From contig CAYMPH010000001.1 in the NCBI GenBank assembly GCA_964392365.1, positions 1-64,000 on the forward strand: DNA of 64,000 nt, in the 5' to 3' direction. Within the stretch, counting starts at the first letter, position 1. Each line of letters begins with the position of its first letter. The translations under genes were made by a program, and so were the position numbers. The notes below the pieces were generated by a model. That model was not told where the DNA came from, did no database searches, and worked only from the letters and a program-made list of their open reading frames with translations. This document shows, piece by piece, positions 18,379-26,601 of the stretch. Source of the DNA: CAYMPH01 sp964392365. Lineage in GTDB: Bacteria > Spirochaetota > UBA4802 > UBA5550.

Positions 18379-19233
18379 TCAAGCATTTCTGTATTTTTTA
18401 TAATAATCGCTTAATGTTTCAAAAAGTTCATACGGAATTGCATTCCCCTCCGAATAATATCCGATAGATTCATTTTTATCACCATGAAAATCGCTTCCTC
18501 CGGTAATCAGAAGCTTGTGATTGCCGGCAATATCAAGATAAAAATTGATCTGATCAAATGTATGGGCACTTGAATAGCACTCAAGACCTGCAAGACCATA
18601 TTTTTTCATTTCAGTAATAAAATTATCAATCTGCTCCTGTTTTTCAAATCCAAGTGATGACGGATGTGCAGCAACAGCGATTCCTCCTGAAAGTTTAATC
18701 AGTTCGAACGCGCGTTCAGGAGAAATTTTATTTTTTTTAACATAACCCGGTTTACCCTTAACTAGAAATTTTTTGAAGATATCATTCATATCTGTTCCAT
18801 ATCCGTTTTTCAGAAGGATTCTCGCTATATGAGGCCTGCCGATCGCGCTTGCAGAACCTGCTTCAGAAATAATCTGATCAAGAGAAATTTTATAGCCGTT
18901 CGCGTTAAGATCTTCAACTATGAGTCCTGCCCTTTTATCGCGCATATCCGTAATCCATTTTAATTCTTTTTTCAATTCTTCATTATTACGGTCGATATAA
19001 TAGCCTAAAAGATGAAACGAACCTCCGGGATAATCCACACTGAATTCGATTCCAGGAATAAAATCAAGTCCGTATTTCTTTGCAGAATTTTCAGCTTCAT
19101 CAAGTCCGTCAATTGTATCATGATCAGTCAGAGCAAGCGCAGATATACCATTGAGCTGAGCAAATTCAGCAAGACCGCCGGGGCTTTTAATTCCATCAGA
19201 TGCGCTTGAATGAGTATGAAGATCTATTTTCAT
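18379..19233 (-). CDS. PHP-domain phosphoesterase (TrpH / RNase AM type)
   Basis: The metal-binding motifs of the PHP family are intact: DLHTHSSASDG at the N-terminus, LTDHDTIDGL (about 36-45), GIEFSVDYPGGSFHLLGY, IGRPHIARIL, VAAHPSSL, and GGSDFHGDK near the end. Proteins of this size and order (YciV/TrpH) are 5'-3' exonucleases or nucleotide phosphatases; E. coli RNase AM removes nucleotides from short RNA and matures rRNA 5' ends. It stands 68 bases upstream of the RtcA-like gene on the same strand. Confidence 0.88.
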   Translation of the reverse strand: MKIDLHTHSSASDGIKSPGGLAEFAQLNGISALALTDHDTIDGLDEAENSAKKYGLDFIPGIEFSVDYPGGSFHLLGYYIDRNNEELKKELKWITDMRDKRAGLIVEDLNANGYKISLDQIISEAGSASAIGRPHIARILLKNGYGTDMNDIFKKFLVKGKPGYVKKNKISPERAFELIKLSGGIAVAAHPSSLGFEKQEQIDNFITEMKKYGLAGLECYSSAHTFDQINFYLDIAGNHKLLITGGSDFHGDKNESIGYYSEGNAIPYELFETLSDYYKKYRNA

Positions 19234-19388
19234 TTTTAACCTTTTTATTGACTTTTTTTAGAATATCAGAATTTTTTTTATTTAGATATTTTTATTAAAA
19301 TGTTTGACAATTATAAAGTATTTATCTGACATAAGGGAATATCGATAAATCATTTTATTGACATTCCCTTGGGTTCACAACATTGGGA

Positions 19389-19431
19389 AAAATCAGTTTT
19401 TCCATATTTTTTATCTGAAAAAACTGATTTT
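19389..19431. other. Hairpin in the leader of the 19503 gene
   Basis: Arms AAAATCAGTTTTT (19389-19401) and AAAAACTGATTTT (19419-19431) enclose a 17-base loop. About 20 bases upstream another inverted pair, AAGGGAAT / ATTCCCTT (19333-19340, 19363-19370), is present. They may end minus-strand or plus-strand transcription or simply be palindromic repeats. Confidence 0.45.
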
Positions 19432-19452
19432 CAGGGGTTCCCATAATTATTG

Positions 19453-19458
19453 TATAAT
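19453..19458 (+). promoter_or_regulatory. Probable -10 box for the 19503 gene
   Basis: A perfect TATAAT preceded directly by TG lies 45 bases before the start codon. No good -35 box is seen at 17 bases; the upstream hairpin ends there. Confidence 0.4.
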
Positions 19459-19502
19459 TTTTTTAATGCACAAATAACTTCAATTATAAAATAGATAAAA
19501 AC

Positions 19503-20033
19503 ATGTTAAATAAGAAAAAAATCATAATAATCTTTTTGATATTTGCCTCAACAGGAATCTTTGCGCAGGATTATCCGCAGAAACTTGAATGGGGAATTCA
19601 GTTTGAAGATATTGAAAAAGATATTCCTCAGAATGTCAAACAAACCGTATTCACCCCAAGACAAAAGCCGGAATACACAAATAAAATATTATCTTTCATA
19701 ACAGCTATAGATGAGAAATACAGCGACAAAATAAAAATTTTAAAAGCTGTTTCTTCAAATACAACAGACTTCCTGTTTTTCAACAATAAACTCTATTCAA
19801 CTCTTATTGAATGGGAAAACATTGATGACAAATCAATAAAAAAAATTGAAGCTGAACTGCTCGCTTCTTTCGGCACCCCTTCAGCTCAGCAAAGCGACAA
19901 TCTGCTGATTAACTCTTACGCAAATGCTACAACAAAAGTTCTATTATATAAGAAAAAAACCGGTGACGGTAAATGGTCATGCAGAATATATTACTATGCT
20001 AAAAAATTGTTTAAAATGTTAATTTTAGAATAA
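19503..20033 (+). CDS. Exported protein of unknown function
   Basis: The N-terminus MLNKKKIIIIFLIFASTGIFAQ is a signal peptide with cleavage after FA. The mature part of about 155 residues is of mixed alpha/beta composition and contains no motif I recognise; FDKISKVLKA-like short segments suggest a small periplasmic domain. It has its own -10 box and precedes rpsT by 75 bases on the same strand. Confidence 0.6.
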   Translation: MLNKKKIIIIFLIFASTGIFAQDYPQKLEWGIQFEDIEKDIPQNVKQTVFTPRQKPEYTNKILSFITAIDEKYSDKIKILKAVSSNTTDFLFFNNKLYSTLIEWENIDDKSIKKIEAELLASFGTPSAQQSDNLLINSYANATTKVLLYKKKTGDGKWSCRIYYYAKKLFKMLILE

Positions 20034-20036
20034 TTA

Positions 20037-20066
20037 TTGACAATTTTTTATCCTATTTCATATTGA
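20037..20066 (+). promoter_or_regulatory. Possible promoter of the rpsT-HU-tRNA unit
   Basis: TTGACA (20037-20042) and, after 18 bases, TATTGA (20061-20066). A second TTGACA occurs at 20063. Placement 40 bases before rpsT is reasonable, but the -10 is weak. Confidence 0.35.
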
Positions 20067-20107
20067 CAATCCGTAAACAAATTTAGAAAAATAAACAGGT
20101 AAATGAA

Positions 20108-20398
20108 TTGGCTAATATCAAATCTCAGAAAAAAAGAAACAGACAGAACGATAAAAGACGTGAGAAAAACGCTTCAATAAAAACCAGTCTTAGAACTGCA
20201 TCAAAAAAAATAATCAAAATTCTTGATGCAAAGGAAATCGCACCTCAGGCAGCAACAAGCGAGCTTCTGAAACAATTTTATGTAAAAGTTGATAAAGCAG
20301 CAAGAACCGGTCTTGTGCATAAAAAAACTGCATCAAGAAAAAAATCAAGACTTGCAAAAAGAATCAATTCATACAATAAACAGAATACTAATTCATAG
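20108..20398 (+). CDS. rpsT: Small ribosomal subunit protein S20
   Basis: The protein is 96 residues, very Lys/Arg-rich and helical. ANIKSQKKRNRQNDKRREKN is the typical S20 N-terminus, and KTASRKKSRLAKRIN the typical C-terminus. It binds the 5' domain of 16S rRNA. The start is TTG, with AGGT eight bases ahead; an ATG five bases upstream is in another frame. E. coli rpsT also starts at UUG, which is linked there to autogenous control. It is followed after 8 bases by the HU gene. Confidence 0.95.
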   Translation: MANIKSQKKRNRQNDKRREKNASIKTSLRTASKKIIKILDAKEIAPQAATSELLKQFYVKVDKAARTGLVHKKTASRKKSRLAKRINSYNKQNTNS

Positions 20399-20406
20399 AG
20401 GAAGCC

Positions 20407-20691
20407 TTGACTAAAACCTCCATAGTCGACGAGTTGACTCAAAAAAGCGGTTTAAAAAAGAAAGAAGTAATTTTTATTGTAGACAACTTTCTTGAAAAAA
20501 TCAAAGAGTCGGTTGCCAAAGGAGAAACAGTAGAAATAAGAGGATTCGGGACTTTTTTCCTGAATGATAAAAAAGCGAGAAAAGTTTTTTCTCCATTCGC
20601 AAATAAGAAAATCGATGTTCCTGCAAAGTCTTTACTCGGCTTTAAAGCAAGTAAATCAACTGAAAAGGAACCGAAGATAAAGGGCGCTTAG
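20407..20691 (+). CDS. HU/IHF-family DNA-binding protein
   Basis: A 94-residue HU-type protein that bends DNA as a dimer. It has the helical base VDELTQKSGLKKKEVIFIVD, the strand EIRGFGTFFLNDKKARK, and the C-terminal PAKSLLGFKASK. The intercalating arm, usually GRNPxTGExIxIPA, is altered here to VFSPFANKKIDVPA; it keeps a proline, but GRNP is lost. The start is TTG with AGAGGA ahead. Its last ten bases (GGGCGCTTAG) are also the first ten of tRNA-Val, so the stop codon lies inside the tRNA gene. Confidence 0.92.
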   Translation: MTKTSIVDELTQKSGLKKKEVIFIVDNFLEKIKESVAKGETVEIRGFGTFFLNDKKARKVFSPFANKKIDVPAKSLLGFKASKSTEKEPKIKGA

Positions 20692-20754
20692 CTCAGCTGG
20701 GAGAGCATCTGCCTTACAAGCAGAGGGTCACAGGTTCGATCCCTGTAGCGCCCA
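20682..20754 (+). tRNA. tRNA-Val (anticodon TAC)
   Basis: A 73-base cloverleaf: acceptor GGGCGCT pairs with AGCGCCC, D stem GCTC/GAGC, anticodon stem TCTGC/GCAGA with loop CTTACAA (anticodon TAC, 20715-20717), five-base variable loop GGGTC, and T stem ACAGG/CCTGT with TTCGATC. The discriminator is A and CCA is not encoded. The first ten bases overlap the end of the HU coding region, so it must be cut out of the rpsT-HU transcript or read from a promoter inside the HU gene. Confidence 0.98.
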
Positions 20755-20766
20755 AATAACTTTTAA

Positions 20767-20808
20767 ATATTTCAATTCATTACTAGAAATTGTAATGAAT
20801 TGAAATAT
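20767..20808 (+). terminator. Long perfect hairpin after tRNA-Val
   Basis: Arms ATATTTCAATTCATTA and TAATGAATTGAAATAT (16 pairs, no mismatch) with a 10-base loop. No U run follows on the plus strand, so it may act as a 3' stabiliser or be a weak two-way terminator facing the convergent MBL gene. Confidence 0.55.
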
Positions 20809-20864
20809 CAGAAATGCTGACTGGTCTTTGATGTGATATAGCAGATATGTATAATAAAATCATA

Positions 20865-22178
20865 TTAATTTTGAATACTGACACAGTCAACAGATGACTC
20901 TCTCAAAATTTTCACCCATTGGCTGCGCATTCTATCACAGGGATGATAACCTGCTTCAGGCAGCAGCATAATCAGAAAAAGATCAATATTTGACATGGTT
21001 TTCGGCCAGTTTTTTTTCACAAGATCCCGGATGATGATATCATCTAAATTCCAGATAATTTCTGCAAGATCACTGAAGAGCCATTTATCTCGAGAATAAA
21101 TAATGTTTTTCATAATGTCTTCAACCTGATAGAGCATCTGATCGTAAGTCTCAAGGTGAATCAATATTTTTTCATGACCCAATATTGGATCTGTATGGGA
21201 CGGCAGCAAAATTTTAATTTTTTCATGTCGAACAATGTCTATAAGCCTGATATTGTTTTCATGGACCTTTTTAATTGTACCATCAATGTCATTTACCGGG
21301 TTAAGAAACACATCACAGTCCGAAATCATCAGCGCCTGTTTATCTTTCAACAAAACTGTCAGCATATCATCTGAATGTCCCTGAGTATTAAGAAGAATGA
21401 CATGATCAGACAACTGCCACCCTTTAAGACTTGAGGAACCAAAAATATATTCTTTTGATTCGCCATCAGCCAGGTAATGAATATTTCTCCCGAGAGAAGC
21501 CCTGCCGTAAATTTTTGATGTAATAAAATACAGTCCCAGAGATGTCAGCCGGGGCATGTATTTTATGAACATCCGGGCTGCTGCTTTTTTTAAACCATGC
21601 AGACCCAGAACTCTAGGGAAGACCTTTACCGCATCAAGTGTCTGTATTGTTCTCATGTACTGCTCAAAGTGATATCTGAAAAAGCCGGGAGCAAAAATTG
21701 TTTCAACATCATGATGAAAAAAAAGTTTCATTGAACCTCTTTCAAGGAGCCCTGCGTTTCCCCAGTGATCAGGATGATGGTGAGTGCATATAATCAAAGC
21801 ATCATCCTTAACCTCAGGAGAAGAAGTCATCTCTTTTAACCTTTCATATCTGCATGCAGGATCAATTATAATAGTATTATTTTCATACTTTATCAGATAC
21901 GTATGAGGTACTGTATATTTAAACGGGATGGATTCGATTGAAGATATAAAGTTTTCCGGATCACCCTTAAAAATTTCAGAGTTCTTAAGATATGCCGTAA
22001 GCTGATCAGTATACAATACGCTGCATATCTTTTTATTTTTTAAAATTACATCATATAACTTTACAAAATTTTTTACGGTTACAGCTACCGAGAGAGGACT
22101 GCCGGTATTTTTTCTGATACGCAAGGTTTCGGTAAATACCTTAATACCGGCATCAGAAAGAGTTTTGTTTATATCCAT
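20865..22178 (-). CDS. Metallo-beta-lactamase-fold hydrolase
   Basis: The core MBL motif HHHPDH is at residues 133-138 (ICTHHHPDHWGNAGL). The next metal ligands are in LLNTQGHSDDML and the bridging aspartate in MISDCDVFLNP; a final histidine is in LLPSHTDPILGHE. An N-terminal region of about 100 residues precedes the fold and a helical tail of about 90 residues follows, giving 437 residues, longer than glyoxalase II (about 250). The substrate cannot be told. It stands alone, convergent with the tRNA unit. Confidence 0.82.
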   Translation of the reverse strand: MDINKTLSDAGIKVFTETLRIRKNTGSPLSVAVTVKNFVKLYDVILKNKKICSVLYTDQLTAYLKNSEIFKGDPENFISSIESIPFKYTVPHTYLIKYENNTIIIDPACRYERLKEMTSSPEVKDDALIICTHHHPDHWGNAGLLERGSMKLFFHHDVETIFAPGFFRYHFEQYMRTIQTLDAVKVFPRVLGLHGLKKAAARMFIKYMPRLTSLGLYFITSKIYGRASLGRNIHYLADGESKEYIFGSSSLKGWQLSDHVILLNTQGHSDDMLTVLLKDKQALMISDCDVFLNPVNDIDGTIKKVHENNIRLIDIVRHEKIKILLPSHTDPILGHEKILIHLETYDQMLYQVEDIMKNIIYSRDKWLFSDLAEIIWNLDDIIIRDLVKKNWPKTMSNIDLFLIMLLPEAGYHPCDRMRSQWVKILRESSVDCVSIQN

Positions 22179-22374
22179 TTATAATCCTGCCTGCACATAG
22201 CACTTCAATCAAAACTAATTAATAACCTACAAACAACTTTCCAAATCCCTGCCGTTACTAAGACTTACTACAACTTCCCGGGAGTTAATAGCAACCAAAT
22301 TTTCAACAAACAGTCTGCCAGCAGCAAATGTTAATTAAATTTCAAGTTATCTGCAAATTTTAATTTTCAAATAA

Positions 22375-23367
22375 TTACTGATTTTCTGCAATTTCAAAAA
22401 TCAATTCTGTTGCTTCCTTCGGAACGAGATATTCTTTTAGTTGCTGAGTTAATTCAGGAAGAGCCAGAAATTTTGCTGATGAAGTAATTACCGGCTCAAA
22501 AGAACCGTCATCCTTTACAGAAAAAATTCCTCCTGAACCTGTATAAAACATCAGTTTTTTATTTTTCCCGATTACTTCATCACCCCTACCCAGAGCAATA
22601 ATTTTCTCTCCGATTCTGATATCTCTGTAAAAGGTATAGGATAAGGTAACACTGACTCCACCGCGAGCTGATATAAAAAAACCTCCCCAACCCATGATTT
22701 CATCAAGAAGTGAAAGCGGCGCAACCGGGTGGACAAAGTCTCCTTTTCTAAAATAAAAAAAATTATCATTTTCTGGAAAATCAAATCCTATTTGAGAATA
22801 AACAATTTTTTCTTTATTAGTATTCAGCAGTTTAAATTCTCTATTTAAACCTGGATATTTTCTTTCATATCCGCACACCAGGCAATCTTTATAACGTGGT
22901 AAAGTTATATTTTCAGAATTACTTGTTATGCATTGAGAAATAAGCTGCTCTTTAAAAAATTCCGGTTTATATTGTTCATTAGATTTATATTGAATTTTAG
23001 CAGATATGTAAGGATGTTCCATGCCTGATATAGAAATAGTGCCGGATGCACCGGACTGTTCAGGTGTAACTTTTAAAAGGACAGCATCTCCGATTTTAAC
23101 CTTTGCTCCACCAAGATAATAATCAATTTTTTCAGGAAAGATTTCATCTATGTTTACAGGATAATTATCAAGACCTGAGAATAATTCAGCTAAAGCCCCC
23201 ATGCCGAAACCGCCATGAGGCAGACCAACCCAACCCTGAGTTCTTCCATCCATAACAAATTCAGTTGAAAGTTCTTCAGTTGCAGCATCTTTCTTAAAGC
23301 CTCTGATTAAAAATCCATCTTCAGAACAGCCGATACAGTTTTCATGATTTTTTATAACATAATTCAT
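22375..23367 (-). CDS. Double-hotdog protein, thioesterase-like
   Basis: Two halves each look like a hotdog fold. The first (residues 1-150) has ENCIGCS at the start and GLPHGGFGMGALAELF. The second (160-330) has KDCLVCGYERKYPGLNREF, then HPVAPLSLLDEIMGWGG and GVSVTLSYTFYRDIRIGEK. This matches the PaaI-like pattern C-x-x-C-G...N-x-x-G-L and H-G-G...L-L-D-x-x-M-G-W-A. Such proteins hydrolyse acyl-CoA thioesters. In the second half the usual HGG is HPV, so activity there is doubtful. GAGGG precedes the ATG. Confidence 0.7.
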   Translation of the reverse strand: MNYVIKNHENCIGCSEDGFLIRGFKKDAATEELSTEFVMDGRTQGWVGLPHGGFGMGALAELFSGLDNYPVNIDEIFPEKIDYYLGGAKVKIGDAVLLKVTPEQSGASGTISISGMEHPYISAKIQYKSNEQYKPEFFKEQLISQCITSNSENITLPRYKDCLVCGYERKYPGLNREFKLLNTNKEKIVYSQIGFDFPENDNFFYFRKGDFVHPVAPLSLLDEIMGWGGFFISARGGVSVTLSYTFYRDIRIGEKIIALGRGDEVIGKNKKLMFYTGSGGIFSVKDDGSFEPVITSSAKFLALPELTQQLKEYLVPKEATELIFEIAENQ

Positions 23368-23770
23368 TTTGCCCTCTTTGGAAACTGCGTTATAAAAACA
23401 AAAATTTTTACACAGCTCCCTGCTGTTTATTAGACATATTGCAAAAAATCAAAAGCTAAAAGCAAGAATTAAATTTCACTCGCAAACTATTCATAATATG
23501 CTAAAAATCCACATTCGGGTTTTTCAATCTTCTGTTCGAGTTCAATTACTATGCCTGATGATTCCTTTATTCTGATTGCTTCAATGCGGGATTGAATCGT
23601 CTTTATTATGCAGTTGAGGATTGAAATTTGTTTATAGTAATCATAAAAACCTGCCCTAAAGGAGACAGACTGCATTTTGAATAAACATTAAATTCAATTA
23701 TAATTCTTGTCTTTCTGAATCCTAACAGAAAATGGTAATTATTTTTTATTAAGAATTGGTTCTATCAAAT
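23368..23770. other. Intergenic stretch with decayed dispersed repeat
   Basis: No convincing gene. Pieces resemble a loose repeat found elsewhere in the window: ACACAGCTCCCTGCTG at about 23411 and CCTGCCCTAAAGGAGACAGA at 23650. A 62-codon minus-strand frame here lies partly on that repeat and has no protein-like features. Confidence 0.5.
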
Positions 23771-24265
23771 TTATTTTTCCTTTTCTGGCCATTGAATGAC
23801 AGTATGTGCTGTTGCAACAAGTTTCATTTTAAAAGGCAGACTGAAACTGGAAGTAAAGTTTGCAATACCCCGATTTGCCATAACCTGCACAATCTGATTA
23901 TGAGTAACAGCGGATAATGCAGTTGCAACTGCTGATTCGCATCCAATTACTGCGATTGCATCATGTGCTCCAGCTTTTTTTGTTAAACGCTTCCGGGCGC
24001 TATCAGGCCACAGACACATCATTGGAGCAGAGACCGGCGGTTTGAAAACAGCAGATCTTATTCCTTTATCTGCAAGAGATTTCCTGATATTATCGATATA
24101 ACCGGTAAAACTGTTTTTACCGGATAATGCAGTTAGATCAATGCATGCTTCATTATGTAATGCTGTAATGCACATTTTGGGACAAACCTGACACGGAACA
24201 ATTAGTACCGATTTATAGGCATCAAACCTGTTTCCAATCTCAGAAGGTTCTAATAATATAGGCAT
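23771..24265 (-). CDS. Unknown cysteine-containing protein
   Basis: The protein has 164 residues with the N-terminal motif PCQVCPKMC, further Cys in CITALHNEAC, and a Rossmann-like segment AHDAIAVIGCESAVATALSAV. The paired CxxC arrangement suggests metal or Fe-S binding, and the middle recalls small proteins associated with methylenetetrahydrofolate reductase or corrinoid systems, but the match is too weak to name. GGAG stands eight bases before the ATG. It is on the same strand as, and 184 bases downstream of, the Fe-S gene at 24450-25574. Confidence 0.55.
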   Translation of the reverse strand: MPILLEPSEIGNRFDAYKSVLIVPCQVCPKMCITALHNEACIDLTALSGKNSFTGYIDNIRKSLADKGIRSAVFKPPVSAPMMCLWPDSARKRLTKKAGAHDAIAVIGCESAVATALSAVTHNQIVQVMANRGIANFTSSFSLPFKMKLVATAHTVIQWPEKEK

Positions 24266-24449
24266 AGTGGTTCTCCATTAAATTTTTCATTTCAGTAATT
24301 TCCGAAATGAAAGCAAAAAGTTTTATCAAGCTCCCTTCTATTTAAATGGCAGATTGAACTTTATTGGAAGTTAAAATCAGCTAAAATTCTCAACTTTCAG
24401 TCTTTTAATAGAAAATGTTTATTATATCAAATAAAATATATAGAAATTT

Positions 24450-25574
24450 TCACAATTTTTCTTTTCTCTTCAGCTTAGTCTTTAGTATCGCCATCATCTT
24501 AGAAGGCGCAAGACGCACTGCGAGATGTTTGAAACTCTTAGCAGGCTTTTTATAGTTGTTGTTTTCTACAAGCTCAATGGCCAGTGACTCGCAGACACCC
24601 AAACATAGGCCGCATCCGATGCATCGCTTTTGATCAAACACATGCCGCTTGCCGGTCATTGTATGGGCTAAGAGGTTGCAGGCTGCCAGGCATTTCCCGC
24701 AGTTTGTGCACCGGTCATCATCGAACGTAACCAGGTATTTCGGCGGGCTTATAATAAGGCCCGGGTCATACGATATAATCTGCCCCAACATGTGGCAGCA
24801 ACAGTCACAGCAGGTGCAGATATGGTTGGTGCTTTCAGGCATAACATTTCCCGCCAGGAAGAGCAGCTTTTTCTCCCGCCTATCCTCAACAATTGACCTC
24901 ATTGTGTCACGGCTAACCTGGCGGGCCCCGCCGCGCTCGATATAGAGCCTGGCAAAATTACCAAAAGCCAAGCAGCCGTCAAGCCGGTCAGCACGTCTGC
25001 ATTCCCGGCCTTCAAGAAAATGGGCATGACGGCACTGACAGTTGTTCAGTACGGCAAGCATGTCATGGGCTCTGATCATTTTTTCAACACTGTCATGATC
25101 GACCGCATTCGAGGCCGCGTCTAACGAAACCCCGATCGGGATACTGCGCGCTATACGTGTCGGATGCTCGAGATATTTCCTCACATACCCGGTTTCATAA
25201 AGCCGATTTGCAATACGTGCGAATTCCCGGTGCCAGGATGTATCATCTCCCTCCATGAGAACATTTTCAAACATGCCGGGCAGAATTGGAAGAAGTGCAT
25301 ATCCTTTACCCCTTCCTCTGATCAATCCTTTTTTTACCATGTTATCAAGCAGCGGTTTGATGTGAGCCGGGTCTACATCGGCTTCGCGGGCAACTTTTTC
25401 CAGCGGATGGGATTTATAAAAAAATGGAAGATAAAAGGCAATTTCAGCTTCATCAGCAGTGAAGCAATGATTTAACAATTCAAGGAGCAGTGCATCATCA
25501 GCACTGGGACCGATCATAGCCTCTGCACTGAATTTTTGCGCCAGTTTTTCATATACAGCCGATTTTTTATTCAT
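24450..25574 (-). CDS. 4Fe-4S protein with winged-helix N-terminus
   Basis: Residues 45-100 form a winged-helix-like segment (AREADVDPAHIKPLLDNMVK, then KKGLIRGRGKGYALL). A Cys-rich centre (NNCQCRHAHFLEGREC; CTCCDCCCHMLGQI) is followed by a bacterial two-cluster ferredoxin, CTNCGKCLAAC and CIGCGLCLGVC, near residues 290-340. Such proteins recur in anaerobes as electron carriers next to oxidoreductases. Base composition here is clearly richer in G and C than in the neighbours, and its codon use differs, which suggests later arrival by transfer. Confidence 0.75.
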   Translation of the reverse strand: MNKKSAVYEKLAQKFSAEAMIGPSADDALLLELLNHCFTADEAEIAFYLPFFYKSHPLEKVAREADVDPAHIKPLLDNMVKKGLIRGRGKGYALLPILPGMFENVLMEGDDTSWHREFARIANRLYETGYVRKYLEHPTRIARSIPIGVSLDAASNAVDHDSVEKMIRAHDMLAVLNNCQCRHAHFLEGRECRRADRLDGCLAFGNFARLYIERGGARQVSRDTMRSIVEDRREKKLLFLAGNVMPESTNHICTCCDCCCHMLGQIISYDPGLIISPPKYLVTFDDDRCTNCGKCLAACNLLAHTMTGKRHVFDQKRCIGCGLCLGVCESLAIELVENNNYKKPAKSFKHLAVRLAPSKMMAILKTKLKRKEKL

Positions 25575-25769
25575 GATAAATCCTATTTAATAAAGCAGTA
25601 ATTACAAAAGAAAAAACTATTTTTAATTGTAAGTTGTTAATAATATTGTTTATCTTTTTTCAGGAAACTGCGATATAAAAAAACTATAGATTTATAAAAC
25701 ACCCTGATCAGCAGAAGTAATAATGCAGTTTCCGGGAAGTTAAAAGTAAGAATTAAATTTTAGTAAAGT

Positions 25770-26204
25770 TTACAACTCCTGAGAACGTTCATACTTCCAA
25801 TTGCTATGAGCTTCAATTTTATCAGCTAATCTTTTTGAAATAACGATATTGGTAGAATAATTTTTTTTAAACTTTAATTTCACATATTTAAAGAACAACA
25901 TCTTTGTTTCTTTACCTTCAATATCAGCAAAAGGTATTACCAGATCCGGATGCCCTATTTTAAATAAAAAAAATACGCCTAAAAATAGATTGTTCCTATC
26001 TGCACCAACAGTAACACAAGAGTTGTAACTGACTAAACCGATACGAGCTGATTGGAAATGCCATTTTTCTCCATTAAAAGTAATTTCTTTTTTATAAATA
26101 TTTTTTAAAGAATACCAACCTCCGAGAAAAGATAATAAGAAGGATACAAAAATCCACATCCCAATAAATATAAAAGGAAAAAATGTTGAGAAAAAATCAT
26201 CCAT
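25770..26204 (-). CDS. Small membrane protein, unknown
   Basis: One strong membrane segment (FFPFIFIGMWIFVSFLLSFLGG) is followed by about 110 residues of beta-rich sequence (FNGEKWHFQSARIGLVSY...LVIPFADIEG...MLFFKYVKLKF), resembling a small PH-like domain. The ATG at 26204 is chosen because AGGAAA lies seven bases ahead; an in-frame TTG at 26222 would abut the preceding gene. It follows the DUF2007 gene by 18 bases and is probably cotranscribed with it. Confidence 0.55.
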   Translation of the reverse strand: MDDFFSTFFPFIFIGMWIFVSFLLSFLGGWYSLKNIYKKEITFNGEKWHFQSARIGLVSYNSCVTVGADRNNLFLGVFFLFKIGHPDLVIPFADIEGKETKMLFFKYVKLKFKKNYSTNIVISKRLADKIEAHSNWKYERSQEL

Positions 26205-26222
26205 TAGCTTTCCTGCAAACAA

Positions 26223-26438
26223 TTATTTATTGTCATTGCAATCATTTATAATTTTTAAAGCCGTATCTTTATTATGCTGAAAAACCAGCAATTGTGCTAT
26301 CAAATTATTATCAAAACCTCCCTGCAAATCAGAGTTTGTAATAACTTCAATGCCGTTATCCTCCAACAAGGATTTAATTTTTAAAGCTTCAAATGGATTT
26401 CCTTCAAATACTATAACTGCTTCATCATTATCAGCCAA
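26223..26438 (-). CDS. DUF2007-type putative signal-transducing protein
   Basis: About 71 residues. The pattern VFEGNPFEALKIKSLLEDNGIEV fits the DUF2007 (ferredoxin-like alpha/beta) family, usually small soluble proteins of unknown role. The likely start is the TTG at 26438, with AAGGTG six bases ahead; a GTG at 26447 in frame has no ribosome-binding site. Confidence 0.6.
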   Translation of the reverse strand: MADNDEAVIVFEGNPFEALKIKSLLEDNGIEVITNSDLQGGFDNNLIAQLLVFQHNKDTALKIINDCNDNK

Positions 26439-26601
26439 TATAATCACCTTGATCTATAAAAATTAAATAATACCACGGCATTAATTGAATAATTCATTTC
26501 TTTTTTAAATCAATAACTATTTATTAAAAATTTTGTATTTTTTAATCTCGTTAGTATCAATATATAATGTATATAAATTATGAACTGTTAATGAGAAAGA
26601 T

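Noticed and set aside
20815..20833. GCTGACTGGTCTTTG as a third TetR site
   Set aside because: The right arm does not match the ACYGAC-NN-GTCMGT core, and it lies downstream of genes on both sides.
23487..23675. 62-codon minus-strand open frame
   Set aside because: Its start lies on the loose dispersed repeat, it has no ribosome-binding site, and the composition is not protein-like.
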